Source: Bacteroidales bacterium (GTDB taxonomy: Bacteria; Bacteroidota; Bacteroidia; Bacteroidales; UBA4417). Taken from it: a stretch of DNA of 64,000 nucleotides. A program made the translations under genes and the position numbers. Shown piece after piece: positions 45,892 through 54,906 of the stretch. A model generated the notes under the pieces. It did not search any database, was not told where the DNA came from, and worked only from the letters and a program-made list of their open reading frames with translations. Position 1 is the stretch's first letter; each line of letters starts with the position of its first letter. Location: NCBI GenBank assembly GCA_016707705.1, contig JADJHD010000022.1:31173-95172 (forward strand). The letters run 5' to 3'.

Positions 45892-47295
45892 CTATTCTGC
45901 AGTCCGAATGGTGGTTTTCACCCTGTTTTTCTTCGATTTTCCAACGATCAGATTCCTGTAAATCCAGTTGGTATGGAAAGCCCAGAGGGTAGCCTGCCAG
46001 CCACGGGTAAACCAACGGTGCAGGTTCCAGCTCCTCATTGACCAGAAGGTCTTTACAGCCTTCCATTCAATCATTCTTCGGCTGTAAAGTGCCCGCCAGA
46101 CATCTATCATGGTATCGAAAAGTTCTGAAGCTTCCATAGCACTTGGCTTAAACACAACCCTTAAAAACTGGTAGTAATTCCAGTCTTGAGGAAAATTAGT
46201 CTTAAGCAGCCGGTTATTCTGTTCAAACTCCCTGAACATTCTTGTGCCGGGCAGTGGCGTCATTATGGTAGTCTGAAAGGTATCAACACCTGACCTGAGT
46301 ATGTATTTCTTCCGGTCGTGCAAGGCTTGAGGAGTATCTCCATCCATGCCAAACATAAAGGTCCCCAATACACTTATCTGGTATTTGTGCATACGCCTGA
46401 AAGTTTCAGCGTACTTATCGAGTCGTTTAACATTAAAATGCTTATTAGCCGACAACAGCTGCTCTTCCTTTTCTGATTCAATCCCAATGAGAATCATCCT
46501 GCAGCCGGAATCAGAGGCTGCTTTAAGAAGTTCCTCATCATCTGCAAAATTCAATGAGGCCTGTGAGAACCAGATTTTATCAAAATTGCGCTCCTTCATA
46601 CCCTTGAAAATGGCAAGTGCATGCTCTTTAGCCTCCCTGCCATATCCGGTAATGTTATCATCTACAAAGAAGATCAGTCGCTTTTCAATAGTTGCGATTT
46701 CATCCAAAACCTCATCCACAGGCCGGAAACGATGCTTGCTGCCATTGAATGAAGTAACGGAACAAAATGCACAATTGCTGGGGCATCCTCTGGTAGTAAA
46801 TACTGAGGCAAACCAGTAATCCGGATGAAAAAGATCATGTCGAGGAATGGGCAGGTTTTTCAGATCGGCAAGTCCGCCCCTGTATTCCCTTTTCATCTGC
46901 CCGATTTCAAAATCGGCAATTAATTGTGGCCAGACGGATTCTGCTTCACCGACTACTACCGCATCCATATATTCCTTTGCTTCTTCAGGAAGCATGGATG
47001 CATGAATACCACCAAGAACTGTCGGAATTCCCTTTTCACGATAGAATGCAGCTAGTTCATAGGCACGCGGGGCTGTAAAGGTAAAAGCTGTAAAGCCAAC
47101 CAGATCAGCATCACGGTATTCAAATGCCTTGAATGCTTCATCAAGAATATAAACATCCCAATGCTCAGGAGTGAGAGCTGCAACATAACCAAGTCCGAGA
47201 GGGGGATAGCGGGAAGGCAGGTTTACAACGAATCCTCGGTCTGTAGGATTTATGGGGTTGATTAGCAGTAATTTGTATTTCTTTTCCTTTTGCAA
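45892..47295 (-). CDS. B12-binding radical SAM protein
   Basis: 467 residues. The N-terminal ~140 residues form a cobalamin-binding fold (LLLINPINPTDRGF, PPLGLGYVAALTPEHWDVYI, LVGFTAFTFTAPRAYELAAF, VLGGIHASMLPEEAKEYMDA). The radical SAM core carries Cys171, Cys175 and Cys178 in TTRGCPSNCAFCSVTSF, which ligate the 4Fe-4S cluster. The layout is that of BchE and the hopanoid enzymes HpnP/HpnJ, which methylate or modify unactivated carbons. A basic, Trp-rich C-terminal tail (HRWFTRGWQATLWAFHTNWI) suggests membrane contact. The start is TTG at 47295, supported by a strong Shine-Dalgarno site. Divergent to an ACP operon; the lipid or glycan acted on is unknown. Confidence 0.88.
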   Translation of the reverse strand: MQKEKKYKLLLINPINPTDRGFVVNLPSRYPPLGLGYVAALTPEHWDVYILDEAFKAFEYRDADLVGFTAFTFTAPRAYELAAFYREKGIPTVLGGIHASMLPEEAKEYMDAVVVGEAESVWPQLIADFEIGQMKREYRGGLADLKNLPIPRHDLFHPDYWFASVFTTRGCPSNCAFCSVTSFNGSKHRFRPVDEVLDEIATIEKRLIFFVDDNITGYGREAKEHALAIFKGMKERNFDKIWFSQASLNFADDEELLKAASDSGCRMILIGIESEKEEQLLSANKHFNVKRLDKYAETFRRMHKYQISVLGTFMFGMDGDTPQALHDRKKYILRSGVDTFQTTIMTPLPGTRMFREFEQNNRLLKTNFPQDWNYYQFLRVVFKPSAMEASELFDTMIDVWRALYSRRMIEWKAVKTFWSMRSWNLHRWFTRGWQATLWAFHTNWIYRNLIVGKSKKNRVKTTIRTAE

Positions 47296-47302
47296 TAAAG
47301 AT

Positions 47303-47310
47303 CCTCCTTT
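47303..47310 (-). promoter_or_regulatory. Shine-Dalgarno AAAGGAGG before a TTG start
   Basis: Seven bases separate this near-perfect anti-16S sequence from the TTG at 47295. Such sites are rare in Bacteroidota genes and rarely seen elsewhere in this window, so it supports the TTG start of the radical SAM gene. Confidence 0.6.
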
Positions 47311-47392
47311 CCTACAAAAATAATGAACTTATTTACGACTTGACATATATTGAGATTTCAGGCCTGAAAAAGAGGAATCTTGGATTTTTGAT

Positions 47393-47400
47393 TACTTTTG
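47393..47400 (+). promoter_or_regulatory. -7 box TACTTTTG of the ACP operon
   Basis: TACTTTTG matches the -7 consensus and ends 33 bases before the ACP ATG at 47433. It argues against the longer open frame from 47340. No clear -33 TTG at standard distance. Confidence 0.5.
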
Positions 47401-47432
47401 TAATGTACGTACACACTACTAAATTGGCTGTC

Positions 47433-47663
47433 ATGACCATTGAAGATTTCATCAAGAATATTGAAACAGAATTTGATGACCTGGAACCCGGTAAATTGAA
47501 ACCTGAAACTCATTTCAGGGAGGTTTTCGACTGGAATAGTATAAATGCACTTATCCTGATTGCAATGGTTAAGACCGAATATGGTGCTGCCATCAATGCA
47601 GAGGATATTCAAAAATCAAAATCGATAAACGACTTGTTTGAGATCGTAAAATCAAAGGTTTAA
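47433..47663 (+). CDS. Acyl carrier protein
   Basis: 76 residues from the ATG at 47433 (MTIEDFIKNIETEFDDLEPG). The carrier serine is Ser36 in FDWNSINALILIAMV, exactly where the phosphopantetheine is attached in ACPs, although the usual Asp-Ser-Leu is Asn-Ser-Ile. Acidic, helical and of standard length. It is not the housekeeping fatty-acid ACP by context: it sits one base before a KAS III gene and is followed by an SDR, a GT2 and a GNAT gene. It probably carries an acyl group made or extended by that cluster. Confidence 0.88.
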   Translation: MTIEDFIKNIETEFDDLEPGKLKPETHFREVFDWNSINALILIAMVKTEYGAAINAEDIQKSKSINDLFEIVKSKV

Positions 47664-47664
47664 C

Positions 47665-48720
47665 ATGGCCATTTTCTCCATACCGAATGTCAGGTTCGCA
47701 GGAATTGCATCTGCAGTTCCCAAAAAGGAAGTTTCGAATCTGGATTACAAATGGGTTTCAACGAAGGACCGCGAAATGCTGGTCAAGACTGTTGGTGTGG
47801 AGAACAGAAGGGTAGCCGAACCTGGCACCGCTACATCCGATTTGTGTGTAGCCGCTGCCGATAAACTCATTCAGGAACTTGGATGGAATCGCAATGAAAT
47901 TGAACTTCTGATTTTTATCAGTCAATCCCGCGATTACATCATTCCTTCCACTTCAGGAATCATTCAGGACAGGCTGGGACTACCTCATTCCTGCGTTGCC
48001 TATGATATTGGTCTTGGCTGTTCAGGCTGGGTGTATGGCGTTTCTGCCATGGCCAGCATGATGTATGCAAGCAAAATCAAAAAAGGGCTACTTCTGGTTG
48101 GAGATATTTCGACCCTTACGGCTTCATACCGTGATAAAAGCACCTATCCGCTTTTTGGAGATGCTGCTACAGCCACCGCCTTTGAACTGGATGAAAATGC
48201 TTCTCCAATTCATTTTAACCTTGAATCGGATGGATCAGGATATGATGCCATTATCATTCCCGATGGGGGCATGAGGAATTTCATCAGTAAGAAATCCTTT
48301 GACTATAAAAAGCATGGCGAGGGCATTTACAGGAACAGGCTTCAGATTGCCCTAAATGGTATTGAAGTGTTCAATTTTGCCCTGCGTGAAGTAACGCCCA
48401 ATATGAAAAGGCTGCTTCAGGAACTATCAAAAAGTACAGCTGATTTCGATTATTTTGTTTTCCATCAGGCTAACCTGCTGATGAATGAAACCATCCGCAA
48501 AATGATGAAGCTTGAGAAGGAAAAAGTGCCCTATACTATCCGGAAATTTGGGAACACCAGCTCTGCCTCCATTCCGCTTACCATTACAACCCAACTGAAG
48601 GATTCAATCAGCAATGGTAAAGCGAGATTGTTCACCTGCGGATTTGGGGTTGGATTATCCTGGGGCTCAGTAGCTATAGAAGCCGATCATATTGTTTGCC
48701 CTGACCTCATTGAGTATTAA
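47665..48720 (+). CDS. 3-oxoacyl-ACP synthase III (KAS III/FabH-like)
   Basis: 351 residues, thiolase fold. The catalytic triad is visible: Cys119 in GLGCSGWVYG, His267 in FVFHQANLLM and Asn297 in KFGNTSSASIP. The start (MAIFSIPNVRFAGIASAVPK) follows the ACP stop by one base. By family knowledge KAS III condenses acyl-CoA with malonyl-ACP; relatives in surface-sugar clusters transfer or extend short acyl groups. The next gene is an SDR of FabG type. Some members only transfer an acyl group, so chain extension is not certain. Confidence 0.92.
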   Translation: MAIFSIPNVRFAGIASAVPKKEVSNLDYKWVSTKDREMLVKTVGVENRRVAEPGTATSDLCVAAADKLIQELGWNRNEIELLIFISQSRDYIIPSTSGIIQDRLGLPHSCVAYDIGLGCSGWVYGVSAMASMMYASKIKKGLLLVGDISTLTASYRDKSTYPLFGDAATATAFELDENASPIHFNLESDGSGYDAIIIPDGGMRNFISKKSFDYKKHGEGIYRNRLQIALNGIEVFNFALREVTPNMKRLLQELSKSTADFDYFVFHQANLLMNETIRKMMKLEKEKVPYTIRKFGNTSSASIPLTITTQLKDSISNGKARLFTCGFGVGLSWGSVAIEADHIVCPDLIEY

Positions 48721-48750
48721 AGGTTTATTTTTCACCTAAGCCCATATCAG

Positions 48751-49485
48751 ATGGAAAATTCCTTTTCCCTTCAAGACAAGTGTATACTGGTAACAGGTGC
48801 ATCTTCGGGTATTGGCCGGGAGGCAGCCCTTTCAATCAGCAAAGCAGGAGGAAGCCTCATTTTAACAGGCCGCGACGCTATGCGACTGGAACAAACCTAT
48901 ACTTCTCTAAGTCCTGGAAATCACAGCTGTAAGGCTTTGGATCTGACCAATGCAGAAGAACTGGAAGCATTTATTGACAGTCTTCCGGAACTTGATGGAA
49001 TTGTGCTGTCAGCAGGAATTACAGGCCATTTACCTGCGAAATACATTGGGAAGGACGATTATGAATCATTCTTCAACATAAATTACCTGGCACCGGTACT
49101 GCTGATCAGCCGTATTTTGAAGAAAAAGAAGCTCAGGAATAAAGCCTCCATCGTATTTCTATCCTCCATTGCTACAAAATATCCTTATTTCGGCGGGGCT
49201 TTATACTCTAGCACCAAGGCTGCACTTGAAGCATATTCGAGGGTACTGGCCCTGGAACTTGCACCGAAAGGCATTCGCTCCAATTGTATTTCTCCTTCCT
49301 TCGTTAAAACTCCAATGGTAGAGGGTGCTGCAGAAACTATTTCTTCTGAGGTGATGGACAAATTTGAGAAAATGATGCCGCTGGGCTTCGGAGAGCCTCA
49401 GGATGTAGCCAATGCCATAGTTTTCATGCTCTCTGATGCATCCCGATGGGTTACCGGAAGCAATATGGTGCTGGGTGGAAATTAA
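48751..49485 (+). CDS. SDR-family 3-oxoacyl-ACP reductase-like protein
   Basis: 244 residues, short-chain dehydrogenase/reductase. NAD(P) loop VTGASSGIGREAALS; catalytic Ser in VFLSSIATKYPYFGG and YSSTKAA as the Tyr-x-x-x-Lys pair; FVKTPMVEGAAE and WVTGSNMVLGGN close the fold. FabG-like. After the ACP and KAS III genes it would reduce a 3-oxoacyl-ACP to a 3-hydroxyacyl group. The spacing to KAS III is 30 bases. The acyl substrate is inferred from context only. Confidence 0.9.
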   Translation: MENSFSLQDKCILVTGASSGIGREAALSISKAGGSLILTGRDAMRLEQTYTSLSPGNHSCKALDLTNAEELEAFIDSLPELDGIVLSAGITGHLPAKYIGKDDYESFFNINYLAPVLLISRILKKKKLRNKASIVFLSSIATKYPYFGGALYSSTKAALEAYSRVLALELAPKGIRSNCISPSFVKTPMVEGAAETISSEVMDKFEKMMPLGFGEPQDVANAIVFMLSDASRWVTGSNMVLGGN

Positions 49486-49618
49486 TTCAAGAGATCCGCT
49501 ATTCTTCCATAAAGTGTAAATTTGAAAGCAGGAAATCTGGATGAGAAAGAATATTTTAGTTCATTTCCCGCTTCAGAATAAACTGCTTCCCTGATATACA
49601 AATCCAAAAACAATCAAA

Positions 49619-50542
49619 TTGGAACATCCGGAATATAGCATTGTAGTTCCCGTCTATAATAGTGAATCAACGCTGGAGGCCTTGTTTTCGAGGGTTAAGC
49701 AGGTATTTGAGACCCTGGGCAAATCCTTTGAAGTTGTTTTCGTTGACGACTGCAGCAAGGATAAAAGCTGGGAGGTTCTCTCGGGAATAAAGTCTGTCAA
49801 TCCAAATCTGGTTGTTGCTATTCGGCTTACACGAAATTACGGACAACATAACGCTGTTTTCTGTGGTTTCGAATATGCCAAAGGTGATTATATTATCACT
49901 TTGGATGATGATCTTCAGGTCCCTCCTGAAGAAATAACCAAACTGATCGATAAATTCAAGGAAACGGATGCTGACCTGGTTTATGGTTATTTCGGGAAGA
50001 AGCATCATTCAGTTGTCAGAAATGTTGGGAGTTACTTCATCAAGAAATCCTCCAGGCTATTGCTTCAATCACCGGGTGAAGGCTCATCATTCCGGCTGTT
50101 GAGCAGCGAACTGGCCAAAAATCTGCTCAAGCACAACCAGCATTTTCTTTATATCGATGAACTTCTGCTTTGGTACACAGGAAATATTGCCTTTGTACAG
50201 GTTGAACACCAGAAGCGCAATATCAGTCATTCCGGCTATTCTACATGGAAACTGATGAAACTTTCGATAAACATCATTATCCATTATACTGCCGTTCCTC
50301 TGAAAATCATGACCTACGGCGGTTTCATCCTTTCCATCCTGAGTTTCTTTCTGGCTATCCGATTTATCATTAATAAGCTTATTCATGATGTTCCGCTTGG
50401 ATATACAAGCCTGATTGTAGCTATTCTATTCTCTACAAGCATCATAATGCTCTGCCTTGGAGTCATTGGCGAATACCTCACCAGGATCTATAAGGTTCAG
50501 AACAAGAAACCTCCTTACTCCATCAAAAAGATTTTAAGATGA
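49619..50542 (+). CDS. Family 2 glycosyltransferase, polyprenyl-phosphate type
   Basis: 307 residues. A GT-A domain (YSIVVPVYNSESTLEALFSR, VVFVDDCSKDKSWEVL, TRNYGQHNAVFCGF, TLDDDLQVPPEEI) is followed by two membrane helices at about 225-250 and 262-290, the ArnC/GtrB/DPM1 layout. By family knowledge such enzymes move a sugar from a nucleotide to undecaprenyl phosphate. The start is TTG at 49619, the only upstream start of sense found, with no Shine-Dalgarno site, so it is uncertain. The next gene overlaps its stop by four bases. Confidence 0.88.
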   Translation: MEHPEYSIVVPVYNSESTLEALFSRVKQVFETLGKSFEVVFVDDCSKDKSWEVLSGIKSVNPNLVVAIRLTRNYGQHNAVFCGFEYAKGDYIITLDDDLQVPPEEITKLIDKFKETDADLVYGYFGKKHHSVVRNVGSYFIKKSSRLLLQSPGEGSSFRLLSSELAKNLLKHNQHFLYIDELLLWYTGNIAFVQVEHQKRNISHSGYSTWKLMKLSINIIIHYTAVPLKIMTYGGFILSILSFFLAIRFIINKLIHDVPLGYTSLIVAILFSTSIIMLCLGVIGEYLTRIYKVQNKKPPYSIKKILR

Positions 50543-51228
50543 TTGTGAGTAAATATGGATTGGTTCTGAGGCGGCTTCAGCTTGAAGATATAGAACTGGT
50601 CAGACAAATGCGGAATTCGGAAGCCATCAGACAGGTGATGCAGTTCAGGGAAGAGATAAGTCCCGAAATGCAGCTTAAATGGTTTGAAAGCGTCAATAAT
50701 TTTGAGAACTACTATTATATCGTTGAATATGAGGGAAGGAAAGTCGCGTTAATCAATGATAAAAACATGAACTGGCAGGAGCGAACCAGTGAATCCGGCC
50801 TATTCTTCTGGGATAAAGATCTGATCTCCACATTTATTCCCATCCTCGCCTCCCTGGTTTTGCTGGATATGGGATTTTATTACCTGGATTGGAGAATCTC
50901 CTATGTGCATGTGATGCGCGACAATCCTGCCGCCATAGTCTATACCAAGCAAATTGGCTACCAATTGGCAGATGGACAGGAAAATGAGGAGAATCAGCTA
51001 TACTTCCTGACGAAAGAAAATTTTGAAAAGCAGGGAAGAAATATTCGCAGGGCTGCCAGAGCATTTGAAGATTCCAAGGATAGTCAGGGTTACCTGCTGC
51101 TGGAGCCACAGGATTACCAAAGCGGGCTTGCACAGCGAATTGAAGGCTATTTCAGGGACGCCTCCATCGTTTTGGAGTACACAGATATTCCGGAAGGAAG
51201 AAAATACTTCCGTCCTGCTGGAAATTAA
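50539..51228 (+). CDS. GNAT-family N-acyltransferase (PseH-like)
   Basis: 229 residues. The GNAT fold covers about 1-165: LRRLQLEDIELVRQMRNSEA, YYYIVEYEGRKVALINDKNM, VHVMRDNPAAIVYTKQIGYQ. The MRNSEAIRQVM and EISPEMQLKWFE segments resemble PseH and other sugar-nucleotide N-acetyltransferases. The C-terminal ~60 residues have no family I recognise. It is translationally coupled to the GT2 gene. It may acylate the amino sugar made by the WecE-like enzyme at 54907, with acetyl-CoA or an acyl-ACP as donor; that link is inference. Confidence 0.75.
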   Translation: MIVSKYGLVLRRLQLEDIELVRQMRNSEAIRQVMQFREEISPEMQLKWFESVNNFENYYYIVEYEGRKVALINDKNMNWQERTSESGLFFWDKDLISTFIPILASLVLLDMGFYYLDWRISYVHVMRDNPAAIVYTKQIGYQLADGQENEENQLYFLTKENFEKQGRNIRRAARAFEDSKDSQGYLLLEPQDYQSGLAQRIEGYFRDASIVLEYTDIPEGRKYFRPAGN

Positions 51229-51236
51229 TTAGCCAA

Positions 51237-52313
51237 TTATTTCTTCCTGAAAAGTCCTGAGTAGATTTTTACCAGGATTGACGGCTTATTCAGAAGCCAC
51301 ATCATGGTTTTATAGGGCAAAAGTGTCACAAGCCATCCTATTGCGTAGAGTCCCTTTGCATAAAGGACTGCCGGCAAGGTCCAGAGAAAGAGTCCGGGGC
51401 TGAACCCATTGCTGTCAGGCGTGTAGCCAGCTGCAATACCGGCAGAACCGGTTACAAGTTCGGAAATCCGGATCTGCCTGCCGCTAAGTTTCCTCTTGTA
51501 AATGCCAACCCTTGAGGTATCAATCGGGTTAAACAGAGTTTTAAAATACCTTCCCACAATTTCTTTGGGGAAGGTTTTCAGGATTTCGTCCTTTCTTTTG
51601 TGGAATTCAAAGATGGAAGCATCAAATGGAATTCCCAGAAAAGTGCACAAATCCCTGAAATGGCCGGGAGCATCAGCCACTAAATCCTCATACCTGATTG
51701 TAAGAAATCTGTCTGAATTTCCCTTAGCCGCCGACTCAATTACCTTGAAGGAATATTTCCAGCGATAGGCAAGCACAGTCACATTGGGCATTTCAAAATC
51801 CACTTCAAGCAAAGAGGCAAGATTATCACGATAGTCGCGGGTAAGATGAATAAACTTCGCTTTAGGGAAAGCTCTGGCAAGTAACTCTACCTGATTGGAA
51901 TAGACTGGGTTTTTATCACCGAACAGCAGAATTTCCTGCTTCGGGAAGTAGGATTTATACTGCGAATACACAAGCTTAAACACAGTTTCGAAGCTATGCT
52001 CACCTTTGCAGGAAAGAACAGCTTCCTTTAAGGCTGCAGCATCAAAAGCAGGCCAGTTTGTTATCTCCCAGTAAGGAATGCGAAGCTTCTGGAACAGGGC
52101 ATCGTAAAAGGAAATCAGAGTAGGTTCATCCCAGATTTTCACCTTGCCAAACTGTCGGTGAAGTGCCAGCAGCATTGGCCATTCCTGAGGTATGCAAATA
52201 TTAGGATGAGCATCCAGCAAGGTTCGAAGCAGGGTTGAGCCTGTTCTTGGACGACCCACTATGAAAAACATAGGAGTATCCTTAATGCGCTCTATAGCTC
52301 TGGGATCCATCAT
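51237..52313 (-). CDS. Sulfotransferase family protein (copy 2)
   Basis: 358 residues. The phosphosulfate loop FIVGRPRTGSTLLRTLLDAH binds the 5' phosphosulfate of PAPS, and HLTRDYRDNLASLLEVDFEM is the 3'-phosphate motif. The family transfers sulfate to hydroxyl or amino groups of glycans or lipids. A C-terminal hydrophobic segment (GLYAIGWLVTLLPYKTMMWL) suggests membrane contact. It overlaps the flippase gene start of translation by four bases (its ATG lies within the end of that gene). Close paralog of the gene at 53621, so the pair likely arose by duplication. Confidence 0.87.
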   Translation of the reverse strand: MMDPRAIERIKDTPMFFIVGRPRTGSTLLRTLLDAHPNICIPQEWPMLLALHRQFGKVKIWDEPTLISFYDALFQKLRIPYWEITNWPAFDAAALKEAVLSCKGEHSFETVFKLVYSQYKSYFPKQEILLFGDKNPVYSNQVELLARAFPKAKFIHLTRDYRDNLASLLEVDFEMPNVTVLAYRWKYSFKVIESAAKGNSDRFLTIRYEDLVADAPGHFRDLCTFLGIPFDASIFEFHKRKDEILKTFPKEIVGRYFKTLFNPIDTSRVGIYKRKLSGRQIRISELVTGSAGIAAGYTPDSNGFSPGLFLWTLPAVLYAKGLYAIGWLVTLLPYKTMMWLLNKPSILVKIYSGLFRKK

Positions 52314-53611
52314 GATTTTCTGAATTTCCTGATCCGGTCAGTGATTATCCGGAAGTCAGATTTCCTGAAGAGAAGAATTTCCCGGAATCCAATCTTCATT
52401 TTGATAGAGTATACAATCAGCAAGGCTATAGCACCTGCTGTGTAGCTTACATTGCTTGCCCATGCTGCGCCAATGCCTCCATGGGTTGGAATCCAAAGCA
52501 GGTTCAGTATAACATTCAGTATTAATGCAGGGACAAAAATTCCAATGAGAATCATTGGTTCACCCTTGCCGGCAAATCTTCCGGTAAGTATCCGGACTAT
52601 TACAAACATCAGAATACCTGGAAGCATCCATCGGACAATTGCCACACTCGGTAAAAAGCGTTCTCCAAATAAGAGGGGAACCAGCCATGGGACAAGCACC
52701 CATAGGGCTACTGCAACGATGAGCACCAGTAAGAAGGAAATCCGAAGCAGTTTTGCGACGTCTCTGTTCAGTTTGTATTCATCTTCAGTATTAGCCGAAC
52801 GACTCATCACAACCAGCCCGATTGCTGAAGGAAGCTGCCAGAGTTTATCGCTGATTGCCACCCCAAGGGAATAGTAACCCACTTCCTTCAGGGTTGAGAG
52901 TTTCTGCAGCAAAATGAGATCTATACGATAATTTAGCTGCATCACCACAACTGCAACAGCATAAACAACTCCCAGCCTTGCCAGGCTTCCGATTACCTCC
53001 ATATCAGCCTTCAGGCGGATTTGATATTTGCGGGAGAGGTAACTGAATGACAAAAATGCTACGAAAAGGCTGGCAAGAAAGAGCGACAGCAAGGCTCCGT
53101 TGACATTCCAGCGAATCAGAACCGTGAAAAGCAGGATTCCTGCCAGATTCAGGAATTGCGGAAGCCACACCTGCCTGTTTGATCGTTTGAATTCTTCCTT
53201 GCCAATGTAAATGCCCCCGGTATAAACCAGAAACAACTTCACAGGAACTGAAAGCAAGGCTAAGGCGGTCATTGAAGGAGTCAGACCGGGAGGATGCATG
53301 ATCCACAGTGCTATTCCACTGATCAGGACGGCTGCAATACTGGTAAGCAACCACAGACTGATAACGGCAGAAACAGTCCTGCTCTCCTCATAGGTTTTTT
53401 GTCCGAGATGAAATACGGCTGAACGTCTGATACCCAATAATGCAAAGCTTACCACCACAAGCGGAACCACCAGAATAGAGGCATAGAGTCCCCTACCTTC
53501 GGGGCCAAGCTGCCTCGACAGCACAACATCAATCATAAGGGCACTCAGAAGGGCAATTACATTGCTTCCAAATACTCCGCTGATATCCTTGAAGAGGCTC
53601 CGCTTGGACAT
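52310..53611 (-). CDS. Polysaccharide flippase (MATE/MOP superfamily, Wzx-like)
   Basis: 433 residues from the ATG at 53611 (MSKRSLFKDISGVFGSNVIA); a TTG at 53620 is possible. About 12 to 14 membrane helices are spread over the whole chain, with RQLGPEGRGLYASILVVPLV near the start, the typical motif of oligosaccharide flippases. By family knowledge it moves lipid-linked glycan units across the inner membrane. It sits between two paralogous sulfotransferase genes and is coupled to both by overlap or direct abutment, so the glycan it moves may be sulfated before or after flipping. Confidence 0.88.
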   Translation of the reverse strand: MSKRSLFKDISGVFGSNVIALLSALMIDVVLSRQLGPEGRGLYASILVVPLVVVSFALLGIRRSAVFHLGQKTYEESRTVSAVISLWLLTSIAAVLISGIALWIMHPPGLTPSMTALALLSVPVKLFLVYTGGIYIGKEEFKRSNRQVWLPQFLNLAGILLFTVLIRWNVNGALLSLFLASLFVAFLSFSYLSRKYQIRLKADMEVIGSLARLGVVYAVAVVVMQLNYRIDLILLQKLSTLKEVGYYSLGVAISDKLWQLPSAIGLVVMSRSANTEDEYKLNRDVAKLLRISFLLVLIVAVALWVLVPWLVPLLFGERFLPSVAIVRWMLPGILMFVIVRILTGRFAGKGEPMILIGIFVPALILNVILNLLWIPTHGGIGAAWASNVSYTAGAIALLIVYSIKMKIGFREILLFRKSDFRIITDRIRKFRKS

Positions 53612-53620
53612 ATGATTCAA

Positions 53621-54682
53621 TTATGAATCGGGATTGCGTAATTTAACGAAAGTACGTGCAAGGACCGGGCCCCTGTTTTTAACGGCAATTTTGAGGTCAA
53701 ATGGGAAAAGGTCAATGATATCGCGGACTACATAAAGAGCACGACCGTAAATCAACCATGGAAGTGAGTAGAGCATTGCAATAAAACCAGGCCTTTTGAA
53801 TCGGCGCTCATATCCGTAAATTTTAGTCCACTTACCTGCAACGAATTCAGCAATTCTGATATCCCGTTCCGGCAGCTGGGTCTTCCAAAGATCCACCTTG
53901 CTGGTATTGATTGGAGAGAAGAGGCTTTTATGGTATTTCATCATCTTTTCGATGTTGAATTTCTTCATTGCCTCATCCTGCTTCTTGTAGAAATCGAAGA
54001 CGGTATCATTATAAGGAATGGAAAGGAAATCACACATTTCGCGATAGTAGCGGGTTGGATTTGAAACCAGATCCTCATATCGGATAGTGTAGAATTTAGC
54101 AGCATTTTTCTTCTTAATATAAAAAAGCTTTCTTGCCGAATGCTCCCAGCGATAGGCCAGCAATGCTGTAAACGGTCCTTCAAAATCCACATTTTTCAGG
54201 GATATGATATTATCCCTTGGATCGCGGACCAGATGGATATACTTAGCATCCGGAAATAATTCAAGCAACTCCGGAGTATAGGTTGCATAAACCGGATTTT
54301 TGTCTCCTATCCATTTAATCTCCTCTTTGGGGAACAGGGACTTATTGACAAAATAAACCACCTTGCAAACATTCTGGAAGGTATTCGGCCCTTCGCACTC
54401 CAGCAGGTCTTTCTTCAGTTGGTCCAGATCAATATTCCAGGTATCGAATTTAATATGTTTTTGTACATCCTCATGGAAGGTAAGCAACTGCTCCTTTGAC
54501 CAGTTGGTTACTTTACCGTATTTCTGGCGCATATTTATGATAAATGCGCATTCAACAGGGGTTGCAACATTGGGATGAGCATCGAATAAAGTCCTGAGGA
54601 GCGTAGTTCCCGAGCGGGGGCGTCCGAGGATAAAAAACATGGGAATCCCGGATACTTGCTGGCTGATGGTTTTTTCTGGCAT
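53621..54682 (-). CDS. Sulfotransferase family protein (copy 1)
   Basis: 353 residues. FILGRPRSGTTLLRTLFDAH (phosphosulfate loop) and HLVRDPRDNIISLKNVDFEG (3'-phosphate motif) are in the same places as in the paralog at 51237. Shared features include the WNxDLDQLKKDLLECEG-type middle and the C-terminal region with GRALYVVRDIIDLFPFDL. First gene of a minus-strand operon (sulfotransferase, flippase, sulfotransferase), with a -7 box upstream. It requires PAPS as donor by family knowledge. The acceptor is unknown. Confidence 0.87.
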   Translation of the reverse strand: MPEKTISQQVSGIPMFFILGRPRSGTTLLRTLFDAHPNVATPVECAFIINMRQKYGKVTNWSKEQLLTFHEDVQKHIKFDTWNIDLDQLKKDLLECEGPNTFQNVCKVVYFVNKSLFPKEEIKWIGDKNPVYATYTPELLELFPDAKYIHLVRDPRDNIISLKNVDFEGPFTALLAYRWEHSARKLFYIKKKNAAKFYTIRYEDLVSNPTRYYREMCDFLSIPYNDTVFDFYKKQDEAMKKFNIEKMMKYHKSLFSPINTSKVDLWKTQLPERDIRIAEFVAGKWTKIYGYERRFKRPGFIAMLYSLPWLIYGRALYVVRDIIDLFPFDLKIAVKNRGPVLARTFVKLRNPDS

Positions 54683-54737
54683 GATAGTTTTTCTGATGAC
54701 TTTGCTTGAGAGAAAGCAAAAACCGCGGTCTAAAGGG

Positions 54738-54745
54738 CAAAAATA
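54738..54745 (-). promoter_or_regulatory. -7 box TATTTTTG of the sulfotransferase-flippase operon
   Basis: Minus-strand TATTTTTG lies 55 bases before the first sulfotransferase ATG. No -33 element seen. The divergent aminotransferase gene begins 162 bases further on. Confidence 0.45.
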
Positions 54746-54906
54746 GGGAAAAAGAAGCAGAAGCGTTTTGAGGGATCCAGTTTCAGCAATTACTAAAGGA
54801 TTAAAGTCTGGAATTGGCAGATAAACGACAAAATATTAATTTAGCACGGCTTTGATTCTGAAGGATAGGCTAAACCTAATGAATCAAATCATCCCAATCA
54901 CTTGCT

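Noticed and set aside
45767..46066. Extra 100 N-terminal residues for the acyltransferase
   Set aside because: They overlap the end of the radical SAM gene in another frame and are unlike the family; the ATG at 45766 starts directly with the first membrane helix.
46346..46819. 157-codon open frame antisense to the radical SAM gene
   Set aside because: Shadow frame; low-complexity Ser/Leu-rich product.
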